Shown here: positions 18,365 to 26,883 of the stretch, in pieces
Layout: each line of letters opens with the position of its first letter
How positions within the stretch are numbered: position 1 is the stretch's first letter
From: Bradyrhizobium centrolobii
GTDB taxonomy: Bacteria; Pseudomonadota; Alphaproteobacteria; Rhizobiales; Xanthobacteraceae
Reading direction: 5' to 3'
Length of the DNA stretch: 37,477 nt
NCBI RefSeq assembly: GCF_001641635.1
Contig: NZ_LUUB01000038.1
Span: 181,472-218,948, forward strand
Position numbers and translations under genes: made by a program
Notes under the pieces: generated by a model
The model's input: only the letters and a program-made list of their open reading frames with translations
Told to the model about the DNA's origin: nothing
The model's database searches: none

Positions 18365-18670
18365 TTGCTTGGCGATCGGTTGGAGAAGCGCACCGCTACA
18401 GATCCGTGGCTGTTGTTGCAGCAATGGTGCGGTATCGTCACGGCCTATCTGGAAAAGGAGCCGCCGGACAGCTCCGTAGTGGAGCGCCTGGCGCTCATGA
18501 GCATCAGCTACAACGATCAATGGATCGCGCAGGCCCTCGGTCAGATCGAGCGCGATCCGACGGTGCTCGATCGACTGTACGCCGCCTATCCCGCCTGGGT
18601 CGATGTGGTTGAGAGCGTTGCGCAGGCAGGAGAAAAGCTGCCGTTGAGAAAAGAGCGACTGGGGACCTGA
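18365..18670 (+). CDS. Hypothetical helical protein, possibly frameshifted at its 5' end
   Basis: 101 residues from a weak TTG start: DPWLLLQQWCGIVTAYLEKE, then LALMSISYNDQWIAQALGQI and LDRLYAAYPAWVDVVESVAQ. Composition and hydrophobic spacing look like a real helical protein, but I do not recognise it. The frame stays open upstream (PTRFLYLFGLLGDRLEK) as far as a run of six G at 18332-18337. ATG 18321 (MQSEGG) would join this frame if the run had seven G. So it is either a gene inactivated, or switched, by slippage in the G-run, or a sequencing slip. No neighbour suggests a role. Confidence 0.4.
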   Translation: MLGDRLEKRTATDPWLLLQQWCGIVTAYLEKEPPDSSVVERLALMSISYNDQWIAQALGQIERDPTVLDRLYAAYPAWVDVVESVAQAGEKLPLRKERLGT

Positions 18671-18978
18671 TTGCGAGGCGATCGCGAAGGACTGGTACAA
18701 ACGTCGTACACGTTTGGCATCGGCCAGCAGCCGGCGGCACAGTCGGATCAATGCGATCGACTACGCCAGCGGATCATGCAGGAGCCGGAGAACCGACGCC
18801 GTCAAAAGGTTAGGCCGCGACCTGATGACACGTATCGTTCGCTGTACCGTTCACTGCGGGTTCTCGGGCCGGAGCAAGCCTGAGGCCCGCATTCTTGGAT
18901 CACCCGCAGGATATACACGCCCGGCGGGATCACTTGTGGCAGCGAGGCCGCTGAGCTCCATCGGAGCCGCTTCGTGAT

Positions 18979-19066
18979 GGTGTTCGCTCACTTCTCCTTG
19001 CGTGTGGCTGTTCCGACGAGCGCGTCCATTCGGGTCTCTATGATGGCTTGACCTGGCCGGACACCC
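18979..19066 (+). repeat. Direct repeat copy 1 (about 87 bp)
   Basis: This segment matches 35490-35575 in the same orientation with roughly 15 differences. It includes the exact shared runs GGGTCTCTATGATGGCTTGA and GAGCGCGTCCA. The two copies bracket the regulator-to-ribB sugar locus. Confidence 0.75.
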
Positions 19067-19086
19067 TAGCCGCAATGCCGGCGTTC

Positions 19087-19138
19087 AACTTTCTTCCCCT
19101 GGCGGCTACGCCGCCACTCATCGCGAGACAAGAAAGTT
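19087..19138. repeat. Nested inverted repeat
   Basis: AACTTTCTT (19087-19095) and AAGAAAGTT (19130-19138) form a perfect 9-bp arm pair enclosing a second hairpin GGCGGC-tac-GCCGCC (19101-19115). It lies downstream of the DeoR-type gene (minus strand), where it could terminate transcription, and inside the unknown gene remnant. Confidence 0.5.
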
Positions 19139-19205
19139 ACCCGCCCGGCATCCGCAAGCTTGTGCTGGAAGTAATAGATCGGCTTCAGCAGGAAAGGCGC
19201 GCAAT

Positions 19206-20063
19206 CTAAGCGATGATAATTCTGATGCCCATTCGCTCGATCGCGCTTGCGTCAGCGTCTGCAAGGCCGTCGTCGGTGATGAAGGCATGGATCAAGTCAA
19301 GTCCGCCAAGTCGCGTAAAGGAGTTTCGGTTCACCTTGGTGGAATCCGCGACGAGATAGACCTCTCGCGCTGCCTTGATCATCGCCTGCTTGATCGGGAG
19401 ATCAGCGAAACTGGGATAGGTCAAGCCCGCTTCGACGGAAACGCCTGCCGTCGCGAGGAAGAGCTTCGATGCGAATATGTTCTCAAAGTACTGGCCCGAC
19501 TTTTCACCACTGAGTGAGAGCGTCGGTGCTTTGAAATGCCCTCCCGGCATATGGACTTCGAAGGAAGGAATTGCACCAAGCGTCAGAGCAATGTTGAGCG
19601 CGTTAGTAATCACCGTCAGGCCTTGCCGCTCGAAGAGGTGATTGGCGACCTCTGTCGTCGTCGACCCGGCATCCAAGATGATTGTCTCATGATCCTGGAC
19701 CAGGCCGGCCGCGACCTTACCGATCTTTCGCTTCCGATCCATGTTGGCGAGGTGCTGGAGCGACAGGGTTTGCACCTGCAGTGGCACAGATTTCAGGTAG
19801 GCTCCCCCGTGATCGCGGGTGATGAACCCATCCTGCTCCAGCCGTTCGAGGTCCTGACGCACGGTAACCTCGGAAACACCGAAGGCCGTACTCAAGTCTC
19901 GCACCCTGGCGCTGCCTTCTTCCTGAAGCCATTCGAGAATCTTCGCTCGACGGGGCTCTGCCAATAAAGCGCTGCGCGGTTCAGCCGCATCGCTAACAGC
20001 AGTTCGCCGCACCGACTTCGGCGACGGCCGCCTGTTCGCAGACAATTTGGTCCTACCCGCCAT
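19206..20063 (-). CDS. DeoR/GlpR-family transcriptional regulator
   Basis: 285 residues. After a basic, probably unstructured extension of about 30 residues comes the DeoR winged helix (38-90) with ARVRDLSTAFGVSEVTVRQD and FITRDHGGAYL. The C-terminal sugar-phosphate sensor domain has ILDAGSTTTEVANHL, VITNALNIALTL and VYLVADSTKVNR, all standard for DeoRC. Such proteins repress sugar-catabolic operons until a phosphorylated intermediate binds. The gene diverges from the isomerase gene at 20357, so it very likely controls that run and itself, with a kinase product as inducer. The 30-residue extension is longer than in typical members; a later start is possible but no better ATG is seen. Confidence 0.92.
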   Translation of the reverse strand: MAGRTKLSANRRPSPKSVRRTAVSDAAEPRSALLAEPRRAKILEWLQEEGSARVRDLSTAFGVSEVTVRQDLERLEQDGFITRDHGGAYLKSVPLQVQTLSLQHLANMDRKRKIGKVAAGLVQDHETIILDAGSTTTEVANHLFERQGLTVITNALNIALTLGAIPSFEVHMPGGHFKAPTLSLSGEKSGQYFENIFASKLFLATAGVSVEAGLTYPSFADLPIKQAMIKAAREVYLVADSTKVNRNSFTRLGGLDLIHAFITDDGLADADASAIERMGIRIIIA

Positions 20064-20234
20064 CGCTCGTTTTTCCCACGAAAGGAAGGTTTAGCGGCTG
20101 TTGCCGGCGTCCATGTCCGCGCACGCCATCGGAAAGTTCCTGTCCGGGTTGGGCCAGGAGAGCCGATTCGAAGGCGACGAGGATCCCTTTAGAGATAGCC
20201 CGGTTGCGACGCGCGGCCAAGGACAATCCAATGG

Positions 20235-20317
20235 TAAACGAACGAAATCGAAAAAAATCGAAACCTAATATTGACCAAATGTAAGAAATCGTGCTTCCGT
20301 TCGTTAAAATACGAAAC
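20235..20317. promoter_or_regulatory. Putative DeoR-type operator cluster
   Basis: The divergent gap 20064-20356 has an AT-rich core with repeated CGAA units: AAACGAACGAAATCG (20236-20250), ATCGAAAC (20257-20264) and ATACGAAAC (20309-20317). AACGAACG (20237-20244) is the exact inverted complement of CGTTCGTT (20298-20305). GlpR/DeoR-type operators are typically built from TTTCG/CGAAA repeats, so this is the likely target of the adjacent regulator. Confidence 0.6.
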
Positions 20318-20356
20318 CGTCAGCGGCATGATTGCCGTCTGCGAGGGAGGAGCTCG

Positions 20357-21814
20357 ATGCGAGCTTTTAGGAGGCCGGTCACTCTGGGCCTGCTGGTCGG
20401 TAGCAGGCTGTTCTTCAATGGCGCCCCCGCGCTTGCGGCTCGCGAGCAGGCCCTGGCACAATTCGAGAAACTAGGCATAAAAGTCAAAACCTTGCCAGCA
20501 GACGCGACCGAGAACGGTGCTGTTCAGTCGCGTAAGGATGCTGCCCTTTATGCGGATTTCTTTCGTTCGCAGCGGGACGACATCGATGGTCTTGCGATCC
20601 TGCTGCCGAATTTCGGAGACGAGGTGGCGGTTGCCGAATGCGTTTCCCGCGCCGCGCTCAATGTCCCGATCCTGTTGCAGGCGAGCAATGACGAGGTCGA
20701 CAAGGTCGATGTCCATCACCGCCGCGATGCCTTCTGCGGCAAGATCTCGGTCACCAACAATCTCTATCAGTACGGCATCCGCTTCACCGATACGTCGCTT
20801 CACACGGTCGATGTCGATGGTGAAACGTTTGGTGATGATCTCAGTCGCTTCGCCGCGGTCTGCCGTACGGTCCGGGGATTGAAGAATGCGCGGATCGGCG
20901 CGATCGGCGCGCGCACGCCTCCGTTCCACACGATGCGCTACAGCGAGAAGTTGCTGCAGGCCTCGGGCATCACGGTGGTCACCGTCGACCTTTCGGAAAT
21001 CATTGCGTCTGCATCCTCGCTTTCTGAGGCGGATCGCGACGTCAGGGCGAAGCTCGACGAGATCTTCGCCTACGGCTCGATCCCCAAGACGATCAAGCGC
21101 GAGAACATCGCCAAGCAGGCCTGCTTCTCGATCGCGGTCGACCGTTGGATCGAGGAAAACGACTGCGATGCGTCGTCGATCCAGTGCTGGCGCAGTATCC
21201 AGGACAACTTCGGCTGTGCATCCTGCCTCTCCATGAGCATGATGGGCGAGAAGCTGATGCCGAGCGCCTGCGAGGTGGACGTGATGGGCGCGATCTCGAT
21301 GTACGCCCTCGCTCTGGCATCCAAGGCGCCGCCAGCCATTCTCGACTGGAACAACAATTACGGCAGCGAGCGCGACAAATGTGTTTGCACACACTGCGGC
21401 AACTTTCCCAAGAGCTTCATCGGCGACACGCCGGAGATTTCCAATCTCGACGTGCTCGGCGAGGTGATCGGGCGCGAGAAATGCTTCGGTGCGGTCAAGG
21501 GCAAGGTGAAGGCCGGGCCGATGACGTTCTTCCGGCTTTCCACGGATGATCGCCATGGCATCATCAAGGCCTATGTCGGGGAAGGGGCCTTCACGGACGA
21601 TCCGTTCCCGATGGACGGCGGCATCGCCGTCACCACCGTGCCCAACCTGCGTGGCCTGTTGAGTTTCATTTCCCGCAACGGCTTCGAGCATCACGTCGCG
21701 ATGGTCCGTGGCAAGCACGCCGCCATCGTCGAGGAGGCGATCGTCAACTATCTCGATTGGCCGCTTTATCGCCATGAGCGGCCGGAGCCGGCGATACCGG
21801 TTCTGGTGCGCTGA
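20357..21814 (+). CDS. L-fucose/L-arabinose isomerase-superfamily protein (putative aldopentose isomerase)
   Basis: 485 residues. ATG 20357 is chosen because GGAGG sits seven bases upstream; the open frame begins earlier at 20291. The N-terminus VTLGLLVGSRLFF is the first Rossmann strand, not a signal peptide. Family segments include LPNFGDEVAVAECVSRAALN, RRDAFCGKISVTNNLYQYGI and a metal/catalytic set Glu306 (CEVDVMG), Asp330 (ILDWNNNYG) and His346 (CVCTHCGNFP). Members interconvert aldoses and ketoses with a divalent metal. As first gene of a run with kinase and split transketolase, it probably makes the ketose that the kinase phosphorylates. Apiose to apulose is a candidate reaction; other pentoses are possible. 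Confidence 0.85.
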   Translation: MRAFRRPVTLGLLVGSRLFFNGAPALAAREQALAQFEKLGIKVKTLPADATENGAVQSRKDAALYADFFRSQRDDIDGLAILLPNFGDEVAVAECVSRAALNVPILLQASNDEVDKVDVHHRRDAFCGKISVTNNLYQYGIRFTDTSLHTVDVDGETFGDDLSRFAAVCRTVRGLKNARIGAIGARTPPFHTMRYSEKLLQASGITVVTVDLSEIIASASSLSEADRDVRAKLDEIFAYGSIPKTIKRENIAKQACFSIAVDRWIEENDCDASSIQCWRSIQDNFGCASCLSMSMMGEKLMPSACEVDVMGAISMYALALASKAPPAILDWNNNYGSERDKCVCTHCGNFPKSFIGDTPEISNLDVLGEVIGREKCFGAVKGKVKAGPMTFFRLSTDDRHGIIKAYVGEGAFTDDPFPMDGGIAVTTVPNLRGLLSFISRNGFEHHVAMVRGKHAAIVEEAIVNYLDWPLYRHERPEPAIPVLVR

Positions 21815-21842
21815 GCGCGTTGCAATCCTTCGGAGACTTCAC

Positions 21843-22670
21843 GTGTCTACTTCTCATCCACGCGCCGAGTTGACGGTCGCAAAGGCGCGTCAAATTCGAC
21901 GGCTCGCGCTCGGAATGGTGTATCGGGCCAAGCAGGGACACCCGGGCGGTGACATGTCGGTGACCGACATCCTGGCGACGCTCTATTTCGGCGCCCTTCG
22001 TGTCGATCCCGCTAATCCCAACGACCCCAAGCGCGACCGCTTCATCCTGAGCAAGGGACATTGCACCGGCGCGTTCTACGCAACGTTGGCCGAGAAGGGC
22101 TTCTTTCCGCTCGATCAGCTCGATACCTACATGCAGCCATTGTCGAAGCTGAACGGCCATCCCAATCGCAACTACACGCCGGGCGTCGAGACCAACACCG
22201 GGCCGCTCGGTCACGGCATGCCCGTCGCCGTCGGTGCGGCAATTGCGGGCCAGATCGACCAGGCGGACTACCGCGTCTTCGTCGTGGTCGGCGATGGTGA
22301 GTTGCAGGAGGGGAGCAATTGGGAGGCGGCCCTGACGGCCGGCCATCGCAAGCTCGCCAACCTCACGCTCATCATCGATCGCAATGGTCTGCAACAGGGG
22401 GCGCGCACCGAGGACACCGCTGCGCTCGAGCCCCTTGCCGACAAGTGGCGTGCCTTCGGCTGGGACGTCGTCGAGGTCGACGGGCACGACCATGATGCGC
22501 TGCTGTCGATCTTCACCGCGCCCACGGCGGGGCGAACGAAACCTCTTTGCGTGCTCGCTCGAACGCACAAGGGGCAGGGAATTTCCTTCATGCGCGATCA
22601 GGTGTCCTGGCATCACGGCGTTCCCAATCAGGCGCAATACGAGCTCGCATTGCAGGAGATCGGCCAATGA
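21843..22670 (+). CDS. Transketolase, N-terminal (TPP-binding) subunit
   Basis: 275 residues from GTG 21843, with GGAGA eight bases upstream. GHPGGDMSVTDILATLYFG, ILSKGHCTGAFYATLA and the thiamine diphosphate motif GDGELQEGSNWEA (from residue 150) with downstream IIDRNGLQQ are all present. It corresponds to only the first half of a standard transketolase; the second half is the next gene, with an ATGA overlap. Split transketolases occur in dedicated catabolic operons, including apulose-4-phosphate transketolase (subunits AptA/AptB in the apiose pathway). It would transfer a two-carbon unit from the phosphorylated ketose to an aldose phosphate. Exact donor sugar is inferred from context. Confidence 0.9.
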   Translation: MSTSHPRAELTVAKARQIRRLALGMVYRAKQGHPGGDMSVTDILATLYFGALRVDPANPNDPKRDRFILSKGHCTGAFYATLAEKGFFPLDQLDTYMQPLSKLNGHPNRNYTPGVETNTGPLGHGMPVAVGAAIAGQIDQADYRVFVVVGDGELQEGSNWEAALTAGHRKLANLTLIIDRNGLQQGARTEDTAALEPLADKWRAFGWDVVEVDGHDHDALLSIFTAPTAGRTKPLCVLARTHKGQGISFMRDQVSWHHGVPNQAQYELALQEIGQ

Positions 22671-23629
22671 GCGCAGAGATTAACGCCGCCGGTCGCTATG
22701 ATTGCCGGGAGGCCTTTGCCAAGACGATCGAGGCCCTCGCCGAGAAGGACGAGCGCATCGTTGCGGTCGTCAACGATAGCGTCGGGTCCAGCAAGCTGGT
22801 TGGTTTCCAGAAGCGGTTTCCGAACAGGCTGATCAATGTCGGCATCGCCGAGCAGGCCATGGTCGGCGTTGGCGCCGGCCTCGCCAATGGCGGCAAGGTG
22901 CCGTTTGTCTCCGGCGCGTCCTGCTTCCTGACCGCGCGTGCGCTCGAGCAGATCAAGGCCGATGTCGCCTACACCAATACCAACGTCAAGCTCTGCGGCA
23001 TGTCGAGTGGCGTTGCCTACGGCGAACTCGGGCCGACGCACCACTCGATCGAGGATTTTGCCTGGCTGAGGTTGCTTCCGAACCTGACGATCACCGCCCC
23101 GTCTGATCGCTGGGAAACCGAGCAGGCGGTCAAGGCGGCCGCGGCCACCGAAGGTCCGTTCTTCCTGCGCATCAGCCGTATGGCGGTGCCCGATCTCGTG
23201 CGTCCCTCCGACGCGATGTTCCAGATCGGCAAGGCTGAAACCTTGAGGCAGGGGCGCGACGCGACGATCATCGCGAATGGTGTCATGGTCTCGCGGGCCA
23301 TTGAAGCAGCAGATCAGCTCGCTGCCTCGGGGATGAACGTTCGCGTGGTCAATATGGCGTCGATTGCGCCGCTTGACATCGAGGCGATCCGGTCTGCGGC
23401 CGAGACCGGTGCGATCGTCACGGCGGAAGAGCATTCGGTGAGAGGCGGATTGGGCGGCGCGGTCGCCGAGGTGGTTGCGACCTCGTGTCCGTGCCGTCTT
23501 CGCATCCTGGGCTTCCCCGGGTTCCTGCCGACCGGCTCACCTGAATTCCTGCTCGAACGCTACGGCCTGACCGCAAGCGGCATCGCTGATGCGGTTCGTC
23601 AAACCATCGAAGCGAGAAAGGCGGCATGA
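22667..23629 (+). CDS. Transketolase, C-terminal subunit
   Basis: 320 residues, ATG 22667 overlapping the previous stop (ATGA). It has the pyrimidine-binding domain with the catalytic-glutamate region RLINVGIAEQAMVGVGAGLA, then VAYGELGPTHHSIEDFAWLR, which supplies active-site histidines, and the C-terminal swivel domain IVTAEEHSVRGGLGGAVAEV. It pairs with the N-terminal subunit to form the active heterotetramer. The open frame reaches back to 22547, but that part lies inside the first subunit. Its stop overlaps the kinase start. Confidence 0.9.
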   Translation: MSAEINAAGRYDCREAFAKTIEALAEKDERIVAVVNDSVGSSKLVGFQKRFPNRLINVGIAEQAMVGVGAGLANGGKVPFVSGASCFLTARALEQIKADVAYTNTNVKLCGMSSGVAYGELGPTHHSIEDFAWLRLLPNLTITAPSDRWETEQAVKAAAATEGPFFLRISRMAVPDLVRPSDAMFQIGKAETLRQGRDATIIANGVMVSRAIEAADQLAASGMNVRVVNMASIAPLDIEAIRSAAETGAIVTAEEHSVRGGLGGAVAEVVATSCPCRLRILGFPGFLPTGSPEFLLERYGLTASGIADAVRQTIEARKAA

Positions 23630-25110
23630 CTTCCGGCGTTCTCGCCATCGACCAGGGCACGACGAACACCAAGGCGCTCTTGATCGACGCCTCGGGCATC
23701 ATCGTCGCGCGCGCATCTGTTCCGGTGGCGGTGACCCATCCCCAGCCCGGCTGGGCCGAACAATCGGGGGAGGCGATCTGGCAGTCGGTTCAGGCTGCGG
23801 TCGACGAGTGCTTGCGGGTTCGTTCCGACGTCAAGCTCGCCTCGATCGGCATCTCGAACCAGCGTGAGTCCGTGCTGCTCTGGGATCGCGCGACCGGAGA
23901 TGCGCTTGGTCCGTGCGTGACCTGGCAATGCAGGCGGTCCACCGAACGGCTTGCGCCGCTGCGCCGTCCCGAGGTTGAGACGCTTGTCGCCGGCAAGACG
24001 GGGCTCGGCCTCGACCCGCTGTTTCCAGCCGCAAAAATAGGCTGGCTGCTCGACAATGTCGCCGGGGCGCGCGCTGCGGCGAAAGCCGGAACCGTCTGTG
24101 CGGGTACCGTCGATTCCTGGCTGTTGTCGAAGCTGACCGGCGGCAAGGTACACGCAACCGATTTCAGCAATGCGTCCCGCACGCAGCTCTTCGACATTCA
24201 CCGGCTTTGCTGGGACGACGAGCTCGCCCGTCTCTTCGATGCGCAGATCGCGTTGCTGCCGCAGGCGCTGCCCTCGGACAGCGTGTTCGGCGTGACAGTG
24301 GCCCAGGGGGCCATCCCCCAAGGGCTCACTGTCGGCGCGATGATGGGCGACTCGCATGCCGCGCTCTATGGCCACGGAATTCGCGCGCCGGGCGCCGTGA
24401 AAGCGACCTATGGCACCGGCTCTTCGCTCATGACGCTCACCGAGCGTCCCGTCCTGTCGCGCAACGGACTTTCGTCGACGATCGCGTGGGGTGTCGGCGG
24501 CAATGTCGCCTATGCGCTCGAGGGCAACATCTCCGTTTCAGGGCAAGCCGCGGCCTTCGCGACCTCGTTGCTCGGGCTGCCCGACGAAGCCGCGCTTGCG
24601 CGGCTGGCGCAATCGGTCGAGTCCAGCGACGGTGTGTTCTTCGTGCCGGCCTTGGCTGGGCTCGGAGCCCCGCATTGGCGAGCCGACGTCCGCGGCCTCT
24701 TCACCGGCATGTCGCTTTCGACGCGGCCCGCGCACTTCGCGCGGGCAACGCTCGAGGCCATCGCGCTGCAGATCTACGACGTCTTCGTGGCGATGCAGGC
24801 CGATCGCGGAATGCAGCTTTCGGCTTTGTCGGCCGACGGCGGTGCGTCACGGAACGATCTCCTGATGCAGATCCAGTCCGATGTCCTGCAAAAGCCGGTG
24901 CGCCGGAGCCGCGTCGCGGAACTCAGCGCGATCGGCGCCGGAATCATGGCTGGAATCCGTGCGGGCCTATGGAGCGAGGAGCATGCGCTCTCGGGCTTGA
25001 TCACAGAGGCTGATGTTTTTGCACCGACGGCGGGCGAAAGCTCGCGCGATCGGCTGGTTGCGGGGTGGCGATCTGCGATCGACCAGGCCATCGCCGGGAC
25101 GAGGAGATGA
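23626..25110 (+). CDS. FGGY-family carbohydrate kinase
   Basis: 494 residues, ATG 23626 in an ATGA overlap with the transketolase subunit. The ATPase phosphate-1 motif is LAIDQGTTNTKALLID at the N-terminus. GISNQRES, the catalytic base Asp242 in MMGDSHAALYGHG, YGTGSSLMTLT and DGGASRNDLLMQIQSD (adenosine region) follow. It looks glycerol-kinase-like, but many sugar kinases of this clade act on ketoses. Between a split transketolase and a pentose-type importer, it most likely phosphorylates the ketose made by the isomerase, giving the transketolase substrate. Substrate cannot be read from the sequence. Confidence 0.9.
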   Translation: MTSGVLAIDQGTTNTKALLIDASGIIVARASVPVAVTHPQPGWAEQSGEAIWQSVQAAVDECLRVRSDVKLASIGISNQRESVLLWDRATGDALGPCVTWQCRRSTERLAPLRRPEVETLVAGKTGLGLDPLFPAAKIGWLLDNVAGARAAAKAGTVCAGTVDSWLLSKLTGGKVHATDFSNASRTQLFDIHRLCWDDELARLFDAQIALLPQALPSDSVFGVTVAQGAIPQGLTVGAMMGDSHAALYGHGIRAPGAVKATYGTGSSLMTLTERPVLSRNGLSSTIAWGVGGNVAYALEGNISVSGQAAAFATSLLGLPDEAALARLAQSVESSDGVFFVPALAGLGAPHWRADVRGLFTGMSLSTRPAHFARATLEAIALQIYDVFVAMQADRGMQLSALSADGGASRNDLLMQIQSDVLQKPVRRSRVAELSAIGAGIMAGIRAGLWSEEHALSGLITEADVFAPTAGESSRDRLVAGWRSAIDQAIAGTRR

Positions 25111-25117
25111 TGCGTGA

Positions 25118-26137
<1,020 letters not shown>

Positions 26138-26172
26138 CCGTCGGGTGAAGGCTCTTTGCCACGCAATTGTCA

Positions 26173-26194
26173 GCGGCGCCGTACGCGACGCCGC
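26173..26194 (+). promoter_or_regulatory. Hairpin after the binding-protein gene
   Basis: GCGGCG (26173-26178) and CGCCGC (26189-26194) can pair around a 10-base loop, 36 bases after the binding-protein stop. Such stem-loops commonly protect binding-protein mRNA so that it outnumbers the membrane subunits. Confidence 0.4.
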
Positions 26195-26235
26195 CGAAGA
26201 TCTGATTGAGATGTCCTTCGCGCCGAAATAGATCG

Positions 26236-26883
26236 ATGGCTTTCACGCGACGAAACACTCTGGTCCTCATGGTTGCGGCTGCCCTTGGCGGCTGCAAGGT
26301 CGTGGCCAATGCGGATCTCAAGGCTGCAAAATCGAAGTCGGCCGATGAGTTCGATGCGAACGGGTATGTCGACAAGATCTGGGCGTCGAAGGTTCTGCCG
26401 GATTTCAAGGGACGGGCGATGGAGCTCGATACGCTCCTGACCGATGTGGCGAAGGATCCGGACAAGGCCGGACAGGTTCATGGCCATCGCGAGGGCGATG
26501 GCAATCCCTGGACTTATGAGGTCAAAGGCGAGGGCAAGGTGGTGGCCGTCGACACAGCCTCGCGTCACGCCATCGTTTCGGTCGAATCGCAGACAGCATC
26601 GGGGCCACGAAAGGTCGATCTTCAGATCGGCCCGGTCGTGTTTGGCACCATGCTGCGCGACGCACTGCCTTTCATCAAGTTCGGCGACTTCGTTAATCAG
26701 ATCCAATACGCGCAGGTTTCGCGTGCGCTGAACGATCGGGCCAGCAAGAGCGTCCGAGAGTCGTTCGATCCCGCCGATGCGATGGGCAAGTCCGTTGTCT
26801 TCTACGCGGCGGCGGTCCTGGGCAGCGACACCATCACCGCGACACCGGTCATCGTCGAGCCGGCGAAGGGAGGCAAGACATGA
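26236..26883 (+). CDS. DUF2291 lipoprotein of a CUT2 sugar transporter
   Basis: 215 residues from ATG 26236; the frame extends back to 26206 but the later start gives a normal lipoprotein signal. TLVLMVAAALGGC ends in a lipobox with the lipidated Cys at about residue 21. The rest, including FDANGYVDKIWASKVLPDF and VFGTMLRDALPFIKFGDFVN, fits DUF2291. This family is found almost only between RbsB-like and RbsA-like genes, and its role in transport is unknown. The stop overlaps the ATPase start (ATGA). Confidence 0.85.
   Translation: MAFTRRNTLVLMVAAALGGCKVVANADLKAAKSKSADEFDANGYVDKIWASKVLPDFKGRAMELDTLLTDVAKDPDKAGQVHGHREGDGNPWTYEVKGEGKVVAVDTASRHAIVSVESQTASGPRKVDLQIGPVVFGTMLRDALPFIKFGDFVNQIQYAQVSRALNDRASKSVRESFDPADAMGKSVVFYAAAVLGSDTITATPVIVEPAKGGKT

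Larger units (their letters stand above)
18955..19209 (+). pseudogene. C-terminal gene remnant, family unknown
   Basis: The plus frame after TGA 18952 reads SLLLACGCSDERVHSGLYDG, LTWPDTLAAMPAFNFLPLAA and YPPGIRKLVLEVIDRLQQER, and stops at 19207-19209, four bases into the end of the regulator gene. It has no start codon except an internal ATG at 19075, so it is a 5'-truncated gene end. The segment VRSLLLACGCSDERVHSGLYDG has a second copy at 35494-35565; differences between the copies are enriched at third positions of this frame, which supports plus-strand coding in the past. I do not recognise the family. Confidence 0.45.

Noticed and set aside
20357..20440. Signal peptide on the isomerase-like protein (hydrophobic start, ALAA)
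   Set aside because: VTLGLLVGSRLFF aligns with the first Rossmann strand of the isomerase superfamily, and these enzymes are cytoplasmic.
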